From positions 1 to 64,000 of the forward strand of contig JAEZPG010000058.1 in NCBI GenBank assembly GCA_023413555.1: a stretch of DNA of 64,000 bases, given 5' to 3'. Shown here piece after piece: positions 45,264 through 54,247 of this stretch (positions are counted from its first letter, which is position 1; each line of letters opens with the position of its first letter). The stretch is from Bacillota bacterium. GTDB lineage: Bacteria; Bacillota; Clostridia; Lachnospirales; Lachnospiraceae. The notes under the pieces were generated by a model. That model saw only the letters and a list, made by a program, of their open reading frames with translations, had not been told where the DNA came from and searched no databases. Both the position numbers and the translations under genes were made by a program.

Positions 45264-45332
45264 ATCCTTTAAACATGATATAATAATTCAATGTAACTAG
45301 TACATCATATTATTATACCATGTTTAAAGGAT
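45264..45332. repeat. 69-nt inverted repeat with two 32-bp arms carrying -10 boxes
   Basis: The arms (45264-45295 and 45301-45332) differ at four positions and flank ACTAG. Each arm includes ATCCTTTAAACATG and a TATAAT on its outward-to-centre strand; the left arm also contributes the AAGGAT ribosome site of the SNF2 gene. Confidence 0.8.
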
Positions 45333-45357
45333 AATTTGTACAATTTTTTGTATTTAT

Positions 45358-45942
45358 CTATATACAGCTTGTCAGCTCCACCACTTTTCCCTGGAAACGT
45401 TCTATATCTGCCCAGTCATGAGTTACTATAAGCATAGTCCTACCCTGTCGTTTTTCATTGATATAAGCTGAAACCAGTTCCTTATTAGTATCATCCAACC
45501 CTTTTAATGGCTCATCCATCAGAAGAACAGAAGCATCCGACAGCATACAACGTACTATAGCTACTCTTCGCTTCATTCCACCACTAAATTGTGAAATTGG
45601 CTTATTATGCTCATCTGAAGGGATTCCAACAGTGAGAAGCTCCTTTATCACTTCTTCCTTTTTGAAATTTTTTGACAGTACCAATTCTACATTGGTGACA
45701 GCATCAAAATCCTCACAAAGTCTGTCTTCTTGAAATACTGCCCCCATTTTCAACCCTGATAATTTTGTCATAAATCCACTGTCTGCTTCCTCCAGACCCA
45801 TAATAATACGTAGTAGAGTTGTCTTTCCTACACCTGAGGGCCCCATAATGCAGAGAACTTCGCCCGGCGAGATACAAAGATCATAATCTTTAAGAACTGT
45901 TTTTCCATTATATTCTTTACATACCCTTTTTAGTTCGATCAT
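45358..45942 (-). CDS. NitT/TauT-type ABC transporter ATPase
   Basis: A short, 194-residue ATPase with Walker A GPSGVGKTTLLR (about 34-45), Q-loop FQEDRL, signature FSGGMKRRVAIVRCM and Walker B VLLMDEPLKGLD. Family members usually have about 240-260 residues; the regulatory C-terminal part is missing but all catalytic motifs are present. Its start overlaps the permease gene by 26 bases. Substrate unknown. Confidence 0.9.
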   Translation of the reverse strand: MIELKRVCKEYNGKTVLKDYDLCISPGEVLCIMGPSGVGKTTLLRIIMGLEEADSGFMTKLSGLKMGAVFQEDRLCEDFDAVTNVELVLSKNFKKEEVIKELLTVGIPSDEHNKPISQFSGGMKRRVAIVRCMLSDASVLLMDEPLKGLDDTNKELVSAYINEKRQGRTMLIVTHDWADIERFQGKVVELTSCI

Positions 45943-46735
45943 TAGTAAGATACCCTCCTAAACATTGATATCCCTTACGAATCAGCCATACGAATAGTTT
46001 CTCTAAACATACACTACATATGATGATTACAATTGTCCATGCAAATACCACATTAGTATCATAATAAAGCTTGGCATTGTATAGCGATGCTCCAATGGAA
46101 TCTTTAGGAATTCCTATTACTTCTGCTGCAATTCCTGCCTTCCAACAAAGTCCAAGAGAAAGAGTACTAGCAACAACTAGATATGGCATAAGACTAGGTA
46201 AATATATGTAGCGGATTTTTTTTCTTAACGAGAGGCGAAAAATCTGGCTCATTTCTAACATTTCCTTTTGTACCTGACAGAGCCCCTGATAAACATTGCT
46301 ATAGATTACAGGAAACACCATAAGAAAAGAGGTTACTACAACTAGATAAGAGGAACCAACCCAGATTAAGACCAATATGATAAAAGCAGCAACGGGAGTG
46401 GCTTTTATTACAGATACAATTGGTTTGAGTAGATAGGAGATGAACTCCAGTTTATAGGCTAAGATAGCAAAACAAATTCCTAAAATCAGTCCTGTAAAGA
46501 ATCCTCCCAGTATTCTTCCCATAGAGATTAAAAGTTCCAGATAAAACTCTCCGGTCTTCATCATATCAAGTAAAGTAGTAAGGACCAGTATGGGAGATAT
46601 CAACAGTATTGTATTGTGAATGATCCTGCTAGCTATTTCCCAAATAATAAGCCAAAAACATATAGAAATGAACCCATATGCTTTTGTTTTCTTTAGCTTA
46701 ACAGGGCCAATATTAAGATATCCTGTATTTTTCAT
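45917..46735 (-). CDS. NitT/TauT-type ABC transporter permease
   Basis: Start at 46735 after AGGTGGGG. The 272-residue protein has six membrane helices and the coupling-helix motif EMSQIFRLSLRKKIRYIYLPSLMPYLV (EAA loop), as in SsuC/TauC-like permeases. It works with the ATPase and the binding lipoprotein encoded on either side. Confidence 0.9.
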   Translation of the reverse strand: MKNTGYLNIGPVKLKKTKAYGFISICFWLIIWEIASRIIHNTILLISPILVLTTLLDMMKTGEFYLELLISMGRILGGFFTGLILGICFAILAYKLEFISYLLKPIVSVIKATPVAAFIILVLIWVGSSYLVVVTSFLMVFPVIYSNVYQGLCQVQKEMLEMSQIFRLSLRKKIRYIYLPSLMPYLVVASTLSLGLCWKAGIAAEVIGIPKDSIGASLYNAKLYYDTNVVFAWTIVIIICSVCLEKLFVWLIRKGYQCLGGYLTNDRTKKGM

Positions 46736-46765
46736 TTGCCCCACCTATTTTTCTAATAGTATCTA

Positions 46766-47827
46766 CTATTTTAATTCAAGATAAAAATTATCATCCGGAA
46801 GTGTCCCACCAATACTCTTTGGATTTGCATCATTAAGTACAGATAAAAATCCAGACAACTTACTCTTCATCTCATCACCAGTAATACAGGTAATATTACA
46901 TTTTGGAATTGCTTTTGTTGCAACTGCAGCTGATACAATATTATATTTCTCACATAAAGCCGCAGCATCAGACACATTTGCATTTACCCAATCTGCAGAT
47001 TCTTTATATTTCTCCATAAATTCATTAAATGCATCTTTATTAGCATCTAAAAAATCTTTTCTTACTACTGTTACAGCAGTTACCATACTAGAACCATCTT
47101 TTGCCACCTTATTCCATTCCTCAGAAAGATTTATCACTGTATGAATTTTATCATTCTTTACAGAAGCTGTGGTTACATAGGGTTCAGGTAATATCGCTAT
47201 GGCATTATCTGAATTCTTCAACATTGCAACTACCTCAGTAGATTCCGATTTATATTCTATGGTAACATCCTTAGAAGGATCAATCCCATTTTCAGTTAAC
47301 ACATAGTTTAATGCATATTCAGGAGTGGTTCCCTTTCCTGTGGCATAAATAGTTTTTCCTTTTAAATCTGAAACAGATTTAATACTGTCACCGGTTTCTA
47401 CTACGTAAAGTACACCCAATGTATTAATTGCAGCAACTTTTACATTATGTTTTGTCTTCTGATACAGAACACTAGCCAGATTACATGGTATCAAAGCGAC
47501 ATCCACATCTCCTTTTATGATGCCTGCTGCAATCTCATCCGCAGTTCCGTGAATCGTAACGTCATATTTGTCTGTAGTATTACCTGCTTCACTATCTGAC
47601 ATTAGCTTTGTAATACCCATAGTGGTAGGTCCCTTCAGGCTGTGAATGCGAAAATTCACAGGGTCTCTCTCAGTTTTTGGGGATGCTTTTGCATCTGCTG
47701 TAGCAGAAGCAGAAGCTGTCACCTTAGGACTGGGCTTAGTCTCAACTTTATTATTGTTATTTCCACAGGCACTTAGCACCATGGAAAGTATCATCATAAG
47801 TAATACGCCTTTTGAAATTCTTCTCAT
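46766..47827 (-). CDS. NMT1/SsuA-like substrate-binding lipoprotein
   Basis: The 353-residue protein begins with a lipoprotein signal (LSAC, Cys21), a Lys/Ala/Ser-rich tether, and a type-2 binding fold: IHSLKGPTTMGITKLMSD, IKGDVDVALIPCNLASVLYQK, VSDLKGKTIYATGKGTTPEYAL and AILPEPYVT. This layout is common to proteins for nitrate, sulfonates or thiamine precursors. The substrate cannot be told from the sequence; no riboswitch is visible ahead of it. Confidence 0.85.
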   Translation of the reverse strand: MRRISKGVLLMMILSMVLSACGNNNNKVETKPSPKVTASASATADAKASPKTERDPVNFRIHSLKGPTTMGITKLMSDSEAGNTTDKYDVTIHGTADEIAAGIIKGDVDVALIPCNLASVLYQKTKHNVKVAAINTLGVLYVVETGDSIKSVSDLKGKTIYATGKGTTPEYALNYVLTENGIDPSKDVTIEYKSESTEVVAMLKNSDNAIAILPEPYVTTASVKNDKIHTVINLSEEWNKVAKDGSSMVTAVTVVRKDFLDANKDAFNEFMEKYKESADWVNANVSDAAALCEKYNIVSAAVATKAIPKCNITCITGDEMKSKLSGFLSVLNDANPKSIGGTLPDDNFYLELK

Positions 47828-47876
47828 TTCTTCATCCTCTTTCTGTTGTTTATATGATATCCATCTAATATGTAAT

Positions 47877-47900
47877 CCTTTACCGTATATTCGGTAAAGG
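47877..47900. terminator. hairpin between miaB and the ABC operon
   Basis: CCTTTACCG and CGGTAAAGG pair perfectly with a six-base loop. No strong T-run follows. Confidence 0.6.
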
Positions 47901-47942
47901 AACCGGTCTAATTACTCTTCGATTATGGATACACTACCTAAC

Positions 47943-49364
47943 TTATACAAGCTGCCCAAGATAATAAAATCCTTTTGCCTGCTTCAAATGAACATTCACA
48001 ATAGAACCAATCATGGACTCATTGCCAGAAAAATGTACCAAAAGATTATTAGCAAGTCTTCCTGTCATATAGCCTTCCTCATGATCATTGATACCTTCCA
48101 CAAGAACTGGCATAGTTCTATCCTCTAGCTTCTGACACTCATTCGCAGCTATATGTTGAACTTCTTTAAGCAACCTATCAAAACGATCCTTTATTACTTC
48201 CTCTGAAACTTGATTTTCCATGACAGCAGCAGGCGTTCCAGTTCGTTTGCTGTAGATAAAACTAAAACAACTGGTATAATGAGCTTTCTTTACTACATCT
48301 AAGGTATCTAAGAAGTCATCCTCTGTTTCTCCAGGAAAACCAACAATAATATCTGTGGTAAGCGCCACGTCCGGCATTGCTTTTCTTACCTTTTCCACCA
48401 ACTCAAGATATGACTCCTTCGTATATTGACGATTCATCTTCTTAAGAATATTACTGCTTCCAGATTGTACTGGAAGATGCACGTGGTGACATATTTTTGT
48501 AGAATTCTTCATAACCTCAATTACTTCATCAGAGAAATCCTTAGGATGAGGTGTCATAAAACGGATTCTTTGTAAGCCTTCCACCTTTTCAACTTCTTTA
48601 AGAAGTTTAGCAAAGGTCATCTTATTCTCTAAGCTTTTTCCATAGGAGTTAACATTCTGTCCTAAAAGCATAACTTCTACGACCCCATCTGCTACGAGTT
48701 CTTTTATTTCTTTAATAATATCCTCTGGTTGACGGCTTCTTTCTCTACCTCTCACGTATGGCACAATACAATAGGTACAGAAATTATTGCATCCGTACAT
48801 AATATTGACGCCTGCCTTAAACGGGTATTTTCTCTCACTTGGTAAATCCTCCACAATCTCCGTGGCTTCTTTCCAGATATCCACTATCATACTATCAGAT
48901 TCCAATCTAGTTAGGATTAATTCTGCTAGTTTAAAGATATTGTGTGTTCCAAATATAATATCTACAAAGCGGTAGCTCTTCTGAATCTTTTCAACTACTG
49001 TATCCTCCTGCATCATACATCCACATAAGGCTATCATCATATTCGGATTCTTTTGTTTTAATTTATTCAAATGTCCAAGATGGCCATATACTTTCAGATT
49101 AGCATTTTCTCGGACTGTACATGTATTATAAATAACAAAATCCGCATTCTCTGTCTCCACTAGCTGATACCCGATTTTTTCGAGTATACCAGCAATCTTT
49201 TCAGAGTCCTTCGCATTCATCTGGCAACCAAAAGTTACGATACAAGCAGTTAATGGACGTCCTAGCTTCGTCTGAACATCATTTAATTTTTCCTTTGCAA
49301 GTTCCATAAACTGAAGTTGTCTCGCGGTTTCGCTTGCATTCATGTTGTATTCAGTTCTACTCAT
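47943..49364 (-). CDS. miaB: MiaB, tRNA ms2i6A37 methylthiotransferase
   Basis: The 473-residue enzyme has the N-terminal UPF0004 domain with three cluster Cys (TFGCQMNAKDSEK, NTCTVREN, LCGCMMQE), the radical-SAM motif GCNNFCTYC (CxxxCxxC) followed by IVPYVRGRERSR, and a C-terminal TRAM domain. It adds methylthio to i6A37 in tRNAs reading UNN codons. AAAGGATG precedes the ATG. Confidence 0.95.
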   Translation of the reverse strand: MSRTEYNMNASETARQLQFMELAKEKLNDVQTKLGRPLTACIVTFGCQMNAKDSEKIAGILEKIGYQLVETENADFVIYNTCTVRENANLKVYGHLGHLNKLKQKNPNMMIALCGCMMQEDTVVEKIQKSYRFVDIIFGTHNIFKLAELILTRLESDSMIVDIWKEATEIVEDLPSERKYPFKAGVNIMYGCNNFCTYCIVPYVRGRERSRQPEDIIKEIKELVADGVVEVMLLGQNVNSYGKSLENKMTFAKLLKEVEKVEGLQRIRFMTPHPKDFSDEVIEVMKNSTKICHHVHLPVQSGSSNILKKMNRQYTKESYLELVEKVRKAMPDVALTTDIIVGFPGETEDDFLDTLDVVKKAHYTSCFSFIYSKRTGTPAAVMENQVSEEVIKDRFDRLLKEVQHIAANECQKLEDRTMPVLVEGINDHEEGYMTGRLANNLLVHFSGNESMIGSIVNVHLKQAKGFYYLGQLV

Positions 49365-49533
49365 AAATACATCCTTTCCCTATTATCTCCTAGTATTATA
49401 TAGTTTAAAGTAGGAAAGTTCAAGGTTAAATGTATGGAAATGCTATTAGAACAGCTCTCCATTCCATAAAACCACAATGAGGACATACTCTTATGGCGAC
49501 TGAATATCAATAAAATGTTGTGTCAGAGCCTTA

Positions 49534-50442
49534 CTATAAATGGGTAACAACAAATGGTGTATACAAAAGCTGACAATAAACTGTACGTTGATAATGAAGT
49601 GGCAGAGGGAATTGTTCCTCCTCAGGTACTGTCTCGATGGTGAATGCTGGCATACCTGTTTGCTCTGAGTAATAGTGAACGGTATTGCCTCCAGTATCTC
49701 CGGATTCAATTTCTCGTTCGGGTTGTACCAATTTATACCCTGTTACCAACGATAAATTCTTCCCAATCTCTAACTGTTTTTTATTATAGGCTACAGGCAT
49801 CTGACCGCGATAATAATAGATCTCATTTCCTCTGGAATGGTAGTCAATATAGGCTTCTGTTTTCACCTCGGTCATCAGCTTCATTAAAGCTTTTGTCTCA
49901 GTCTCTGACCCTGCTACGTCTCCTTGGAATTTTGGTTTCCAGCTAATAGAAGGGAAGTTACGATTAATATCCATGATACACTGATTGTATTTCCAGTCCT
50001 GATATAGGATACCTGTCTCTTTGGCCTTATCATGTTGTTCCTGATTATGAATAATATGAAACCCATTTAGCGCGATCATATATCCATCAGGGTTCACCAA
50101 AGGCACTGTATAAAGGGTAAATTCTTCAAAAAATTCTCCTATATCAATATTCCACTTTTTTCTCATGTGTTCACGTTCACTGGCTGAGGAATATGCCAAA
50201 GCGTATTCCTCAGCCATCCCCATCAAGGCGATAGTATTCACAGATTCTCTTCCATGAACACCTCCAGTAAGAAGAATTCCACGCTTACCTTTCCCTACTT
50301 TTAGCAACAGGATACTTCGGTTAGACACCGTAGTCCCTATGGATTCCACCTGTATAAAATCTGGATAAGCAATGCTAAGAAGAGTAGCATCACCAACCAG
50401 ATGATTATAATAATATGGCTTATTTAAGGTTATCACTCTCAT
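49534..50442 (-). CDS. M14-family zinc carboxypeptidase
   Basis: Start at 50442 with AGGTGA upstream. The 302-residue protein has the M14 zinc ligands HGRES (His-x-x-Glu) and DYHSRGNEIYY (His), the substrate-binding DINRNFP (Asn-Arg) and a catalytic Glu in FTIETVPEEEQFPL. No signal peptide is seen, so it is cytoplasmic, perhaps acting on recycled cell-wall peptides like MpaA-type enzymes. That role is inferred. Confidence 0.9.
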   Translation of the reverse strand: MRVITLNKPYYYNHLVGDATLLSIAYPDFIQVESIGTTVSNRSILLLKVGKGKRGILLTGGVHGRESVNTIALMGMAEEYALAYSSASEREHMRKKWNIDIGEFFEEFTLYTVPLVNPDGYMIALNGFHIIHNQEQHDKAKETGILYQDWKYNQCIMDINRNFPSISWKPKFQGDVAGSETETKALMKLMTEVKTEAYIDYHSRGNEIYYYRGQMPVAYNKKQLEIGKNLSLVTGYKLVQPEREIESGDTGGNTVHYYSEQTGMPAFTIETVPEEEQFPLPLHYQRTVYCQLLYTPFVVTHL

Positions 50443-50512
50443 GAAAGTCACCTAAACCCTTTTGTACTATTATATTGTGAAATATGAGTTTTATAACAAG
50501 GAGATAACAAAG

Positions 50513-50563
50513 AGTTGCTGCTTAAAAAACCCTTTGTCTGTGGGCCTTTTTTAAGCAGCAACT
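50513..50563. terminator. long terminator-like hairpin
   Basis: AGTTGCTGCTTAAAAAA and TTTTTTAAGCAGCAACT pair perfectly, with a small inner CCC/GGG stem, upstream of the carboxypeptidase gene. Confidence 0.75.
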
Positions 50564-50571
50564 TCTTCTAA

Positions 50572-50692
50572 AACCTAATATCCGTGATTAAGTAATCCGA
50601 TGTGTCAAGCAATACAACAGCATTCTACAATCTTTGTTCATTGATCCAATGGTGCAGAGTACAACCGAGACTCAGCTGATGCTTACGCTTTA
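50572..50692 (-). pseudogene. remnant of an AraC-type helix-turn-helix domain
   Basis: Within the 50443-50876 gap, minus-strand translation gives LGCTLHHWINEQRL, a stop, then NAVVLLDTSDYLITDIRF. This matches the link between the two HTH motifs of AraC proteins (yin..Rl..A..LL..td.sI.eI). One nonsense codon and absence of the rest mark it as debris. The gap otherwise holds only two hairpins. Confidence 0.45.
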
Positions 50693-50826
50693 TGTACTTT
50701 TACCAATATGTATAGATTCTGATAAGTCCTGAATGTTATGATATTTCTTGTGCAAAAGGTGACATATCACAACTGCTTCTATTCTTCTAAGATTCGCTCA
50801 TAAAATTGTCAAAAAAGTTCACAAAG

Positions 50827-50856
50827 TAAAATAATCTTGAATCATTGATTATTTTA
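50827..50856 (-). terminator. terminator of the proB/DUF896/cyclo-ligase genes
   Basis: TAAAATAATC and GATTATTTTA pair around a ten-base loop, just beyond the cyclo-ligase stop; T-rich sequence follows on the minus strand. Confidence 0.65.
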
Positions 50857-50876
50857 TCATTCTTGATATACCATCT

Positions 50877-51458
50877 CTATTTATATACCATCTCTTTGCA
50901 TTTATACACTTCCATGGGTGTCATCACATACTCAATAGACTGATCACATTTTTCCACTGGAATTTCACGAAGTACTTGAAAATCATATCCTAACCCACAA
51001 GTAATTAAAGCTCCCTCTTCTGCAGCAGAAAGGAATCTATCATAGAAACCACCCCCATAGCCCAATCTGTCACCCTCTTTCGTAAAAGCAAGTCCCGGAA
51101 GTAACATCAAAGCAGGCTTTTTACCAGTCAAAACCGCAAGCTCTGTGGTATTCGGCTCCGGTATCTTCTGAAAACCCAAAGAAACCTGGGACACATCTGT
51201 TATGATATAAAAGCGGATATTCTCTCCCTCCACCTTAGGAAGCGCCACCTTCTTGCCATCCAGTAACGCCTGTCTGATAATCGATTTTGTAGACAGCTCC
51301 TGATTGTAGGAAGAATAGCAATAGAGAAGCTCTGTCTCAAGATATGGCTGGAAAGCAGCTAAGGTTCTACTCACCTTAACACCTGCAGCTTCCATTTGCT
51401 CTCTAGTCAGCTTTTTTTTCTCTGCTCGAATCCTATCTCGAATCGTTGCTTTTGTCAC
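50877..51458 (-). CDS. 5-formyltetrahydrofolate cyclo-ligase
   Basis: The 193-residue enzyme converts 5-formyl-THF to 5,10-methenyl-THF with ATP. It shows the family's N-terminal KATIRDRIRAEKKKLTREQ and the phosphate-binding GDRLGYGGGFYDRFL. Its neighbours DUF896 and proB lie upstream on the same strand. Confidence 0.93.
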   Translation of the reverse strand: MTKATIRDRIRAEKKKLTREQMEAAGVKVSRTLAAFQPYLETELLYCYSSYNQELSTKSIIRQALLDGKKVALPKVEGENIRFYIITDVSQVSLGFQKIPEPNTTELAVLTGKKPALMLLPGLAFTKEGDRLGYGGGFYDRFLSAAEEGALITCGLGYDFQVLREIPVEKCDQSIEYVMTPMEVYKCKEMVYK

Positions 51459-51490
51459 CAGTATCCCTCCTACTCATCCTTTGTCCTTCA

Positions 51491-51724
51491 CTAATTCAAA
51501 TCCTTTTTTTGTTGATTTCGTTGACCAACCTTTTTTAATTCGGTTACAGAACCATCTTGATTTAGGACAGAGATATTATCTAACTGGCCTCTTAAATTTC
51601 CACGAATAGACTCAATATATTGCTGACGGAGCTCCTTTTGTTCCTTCTTTTCTTCCTCAGTCAGACCTTCTCCCTTGCTTTTTTTATATAGTTCATTAAT
51701 TCTTGCTATTTTTAAATTATCCAT
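51491..51724 (-). CDS. DUF896/YnzC-family small protein
   Basis: The ATG at 51724 follows AAAGGAA. The 77-residue protein matches YnzC: ARINELYKKSKGEGLTEEEK and QKELRQQYIESIRGNLRGQL form its two-helix hairpin. It is SOS-associated in Bacillus (near yneA), but here it lies far from lexA. Function unknown. Confidence 0.9.
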   Translation of the reverse strand: MDNLKIARINELYKKSKGEGLTEEEKKEQKELRQQYIESIRGNLRGQLDNISVLNQDGSVTELKKVGQRNQQKKDLN

Positions 51725-51750
51725 AAAGTTCCTTTCCATTTATCTAATAC

Positions 51751-52611
51751 TTAATGTGGGTATTGTTCTGTCTTGATATAATCCAATAGATTAAAGTCAT
51801 CTTGCCCATGAGCTAGGAATATAGTTCCGATTTCTTCTCCCTGAATTATATCTGTAATGCTATCAATCTGAGCACCATTCGCAATAACCATATCTGCTCC
51901 TGAAGCTGTTGCTATCTTAGCAGCAGAAAGTTTAGTTGCCATGCCACCGGTTCCTACACCACTAACTGCACCCTTGCCCATATTCATAAGTTTATTGTCT
52001 AAACGTTCTACTATGCTAATAAAACGGGCATCTGGATTGTTGTGTGGATCATCAGTATATAAACCATCGATATCTGACATTAAAATTAATAAATCAGCAC
52101 CAATTAAAGCCGCTACAATGGCAGAAAGCGTATCGTTATCTCCAAAATTATTATACTGGAGCTCGTCGGTAGATACCGTATCATTTTCATTTACAATTGG
52201 TATGACACCTAATTCTAGAAGCTCTCGGAAGGTATTTTGGGCATTTACACGGCTAATGTCATTTATCATGGTATATTTAGTCATGAGAACCTGCGCACAG
52301 GTTTGGTTGTACTCAGCAAATAACTTTTGATACACCATCATAAGTCTAGCCTGTCCCACTGCTGCACAAGCCTGTCTGACACTGGTTTCAATCGGCTTCT
52401 CTTTAAGACCTAATGTCTTTCTTCCTACTGCAATGGCTCCAGAAGAAACTAATACAACTTCTTTTCCTGCATTTCTAAGATCTGTTAACACACGTACCAA
52501 CTTTTCCATGGTTCTAAGACTCATGTAACCAGTATCGGGATGGGTAATCGTTGATGATCCAATCTTAATTACTATCCTCTTTTTATCCTTTAATAGTTCT
52601 CTGTAACTCAT
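51751..52611 (-). CDS. proB: glutamate 5-kinase lacking the PUA domain
   Basis: The ATG at 52611 follows GGGGGA. The 286-residue protein has the amino-acid-kinase core: KRIVIKIGSSTITHPDTG, VLVSSGAIAVGRKTLGL, VIPIVNENDTVSTDEL and ILMSDIDGLYTDDPH. It makes glutamyl-5-phosphate, the first step to proline. E. coli ProB has about 367 residues with a C-terminal PUA domain, which is absent here. The usual partner proA is not adjacent. Confidence 0.93.
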   Translation of the reverse strand: MSYRELLKDKKRIVIKIGSSTITHPDTGYMSLRTMEKLVRVLTDLRNAGKEVVLVSSGAIAVGRKTLGLKEKPIETSVRQACAAVGQARLMMVYQKLFAEYNQTCAQVLMTKYTMINDISRVNAQNTFRELLELGVIPIVNENDTVSTDELQYNNFGDNDTLSAIVAALIGADLLILMSDIDGLYTDDPHNNPDARFISIVERLDNKLMNMGKGAVSGVGTGGMATKLSAAKIATASGADMVIANGAQIDSITDIIQGEEIGTIFLAHGQDDFNLLDYIKTEQYPH

Positions 52612-52641
52612 ATTGTCCCCCAAACTTTGAGTGATACTCAA

Positions 52642-54246
52642 TTAATATTTATTACAATATCTACTTGCAATGGCTTCAAACACTTTAATCCCATCCATTG
52701 CAGCAGATGTAATTCCACCGGCGTATCCAGCGCCTTCTCCACAAGGGTATATCCCTGCTACGCTACTTTCTAAATCTTCATTTCTTAGGATTCTAACCGG
52801 AGAAGAGGTTCTAGTCTCAACACCGGAGAGAATGGCATCTTCATTACCAAACCCACTAATCTTACTATCAAAATATTCTACACCTTCTATAATAGCATCT
52901 GCAACATAATTCGGCACACATTTACGAAGATTTGCTAAGGTATATTCACCTTTTATATTCGGCTTTATGGTCCCAATCTTTGTACTTATCTTATTCTCCT
53001 TGAAATCACTAAACCTCTGAATTGGTACCAATCCCTTCCCAAGCTCATAGGCAGCCTTCTCAAACTGTCGTTGAAAATACATTCCTGCTAGTGGTGAATC
53101 ATCGGAGAAATCCTCTGTTGTAACATTTACCACCATAGCAGAATTGGCATTACTGGCATCTCTCTTATAATTACTCATACCATTTACCACCATATAGCCC
53201 TCTTCTGAAGAGGAATTTACCACAAAGCCCCCCGGACACATGCAAAAGGAGTAAATACTTCGGCCATTGCTGGCGTGATAGGTTAACTTATAATCAGCAG
53301 CTGGAAGCTTATGGTAGGCCTCTCCATACTGATTACGACTAATAATTTCCTGTGGATGCTCTATTCTTAAACCTATGGCAAAGTTCTTCTGCTCCATCGA
53401 AAGATTACGTTTACACATCATTTCAAAGCTGTCTCTGGCACTATGACCTAATGCCAGAACGCAAAGATTCGTATCAATCTGCAAGGTATTATTTACGATA
53501 ATGCCTTGTAACGTTTTATTTTCAATAATTAAATCTGTCATCTTACTAAGGAAATGTACCTCTCCTCCCCAGGCAATAATCTGCTCACGCATAGAACGGA
53601 CTACATCGCGCAGTCTGTCTGTACCGATATGAGGTTTATTCTGGTATAGGATTTCCTCAGGAGCTCCATGTTTCACAAACACTTCATAGACCAATCGATT
53701 TCTTCCTGAGGGATCCTTGACAACGGTATTCAACTTTCCATCAGAGAAAGTTCCTGCTCCACCTTCACCAAACTGAACATTGGATTCCGGCTTAAGTTTT
53801 CTAGTTTTCCAAAAGTCATTAACGTCAGCCACTCTAGTGTCCACATCAGCACCACGTTCTAAAACGATAGGATTGTAGCCCTCTTGTGCCAACATATAAG
53901 CACAAAATAGGCCGGCAGGGCCGGTACCTACTACAATGGGACGATGTAAAAGCTTTTGTTCTCCTGTAGGTTGAAAAGTATATTTCGTATCCTTGGCAAT
54001 CATAATATTTTGATTTCGGATGCGTTTCATGATTTGCGCTTCCTTTGAAACCCTTACATCAATGGTATAGATATATTTAATTTCTGCCTTCTTCCTTGCA
54101 TCAATGGATTTTTTATGAATGTTAAGCTCCTCCACTTTTGTTACATCTATACGCAAAAGTTTAGCGGCTTCCTTCTTAAGTAGTTCCTTTTCCTTATCCT
54201 CATTGCCTTTATCTATACTGATTTTTAATTGTGTGATTCGTATCAT
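52642..54246 (-). CDS. FAD-dependent dehydrogenase (COG2509-like)
   Basis: The ATG at 54246 follows AAAGGAA. The 534-residue protein has an N-terminal small domain (about 1-75), the dinucleotide motif PIVVGTGPAGLFCAYMLAQEG (about 102-122), FGEGGAGTFSDGKLN and a C-terminal GIYPCGEGAGYAGGITSAA. It is a longer relative of the oxidoreductase at 23877. Substrate unknown. It lies three bases past the end of the upstream flavoprotein gene and 30 before proB. Confidence 0.9.
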   Translation of the reverse strand: MIRITQLKISIDKGNEDKEKELLKKEAAKLLRIDVTKVEELNIHKKSIDARKKAEIKYIYTIDVRVSKEAQIMKRIRNQNIMIAKDTKYTFQPTGEQKLLHRPIVVGTGPAGLFCAYMLAQEGYNPIVLERGADVDTRVADVNDFWKTRKLKPESNVQFGEGGAGTFSDGKLNTVVKDPSGRNRLVYEVFVKHGAPEEILYQNKPHIGTDRLRDVVRSMREQIIAWGGEVHFLSKMTDLIIENKTLQGIIVNNTLQIDTNLCVLALGHSARDSFEMMCKRNLSMEQKNFAIGLRIEHPQEIISRNQYGEAYHKLPAADYKLTYHASNGRSIYSFCMCPGGFVVNSSSEEGYMVVNGMSNYKRDASNANSAMVVNVTTEDFSDDSPLAGMYFQRQFEKAAYELGKGLVPIQRFSDFKENKISTKIGTIKPNIKGEYTLANLRKCVPNYVADAIIEGVEYFDSKISGFGNEDAILSGVETRTSSPVRILRNEDLESSVAGIYPCGEGAGYAGGITSAAMDGIKVFEAIASRYCNKY

Positions 54247-54247
54247 G

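Noticed and set aside
47828..47942. TPP or other metabolite riboswitch ahead of the NMT1-like binding protein
   Set aside because: The leader is too short and lacks the conserved CTGAGA or similar motifs; only one plain hairpin is present.
49430..49530. zinc-ribbon peptide (CPHCGF) beyond the carboxypeptidase gene
   Set aside because: The frame is bounded by a stop a few codons upstream and has no start or ribosome site; probably chance or slight debris.
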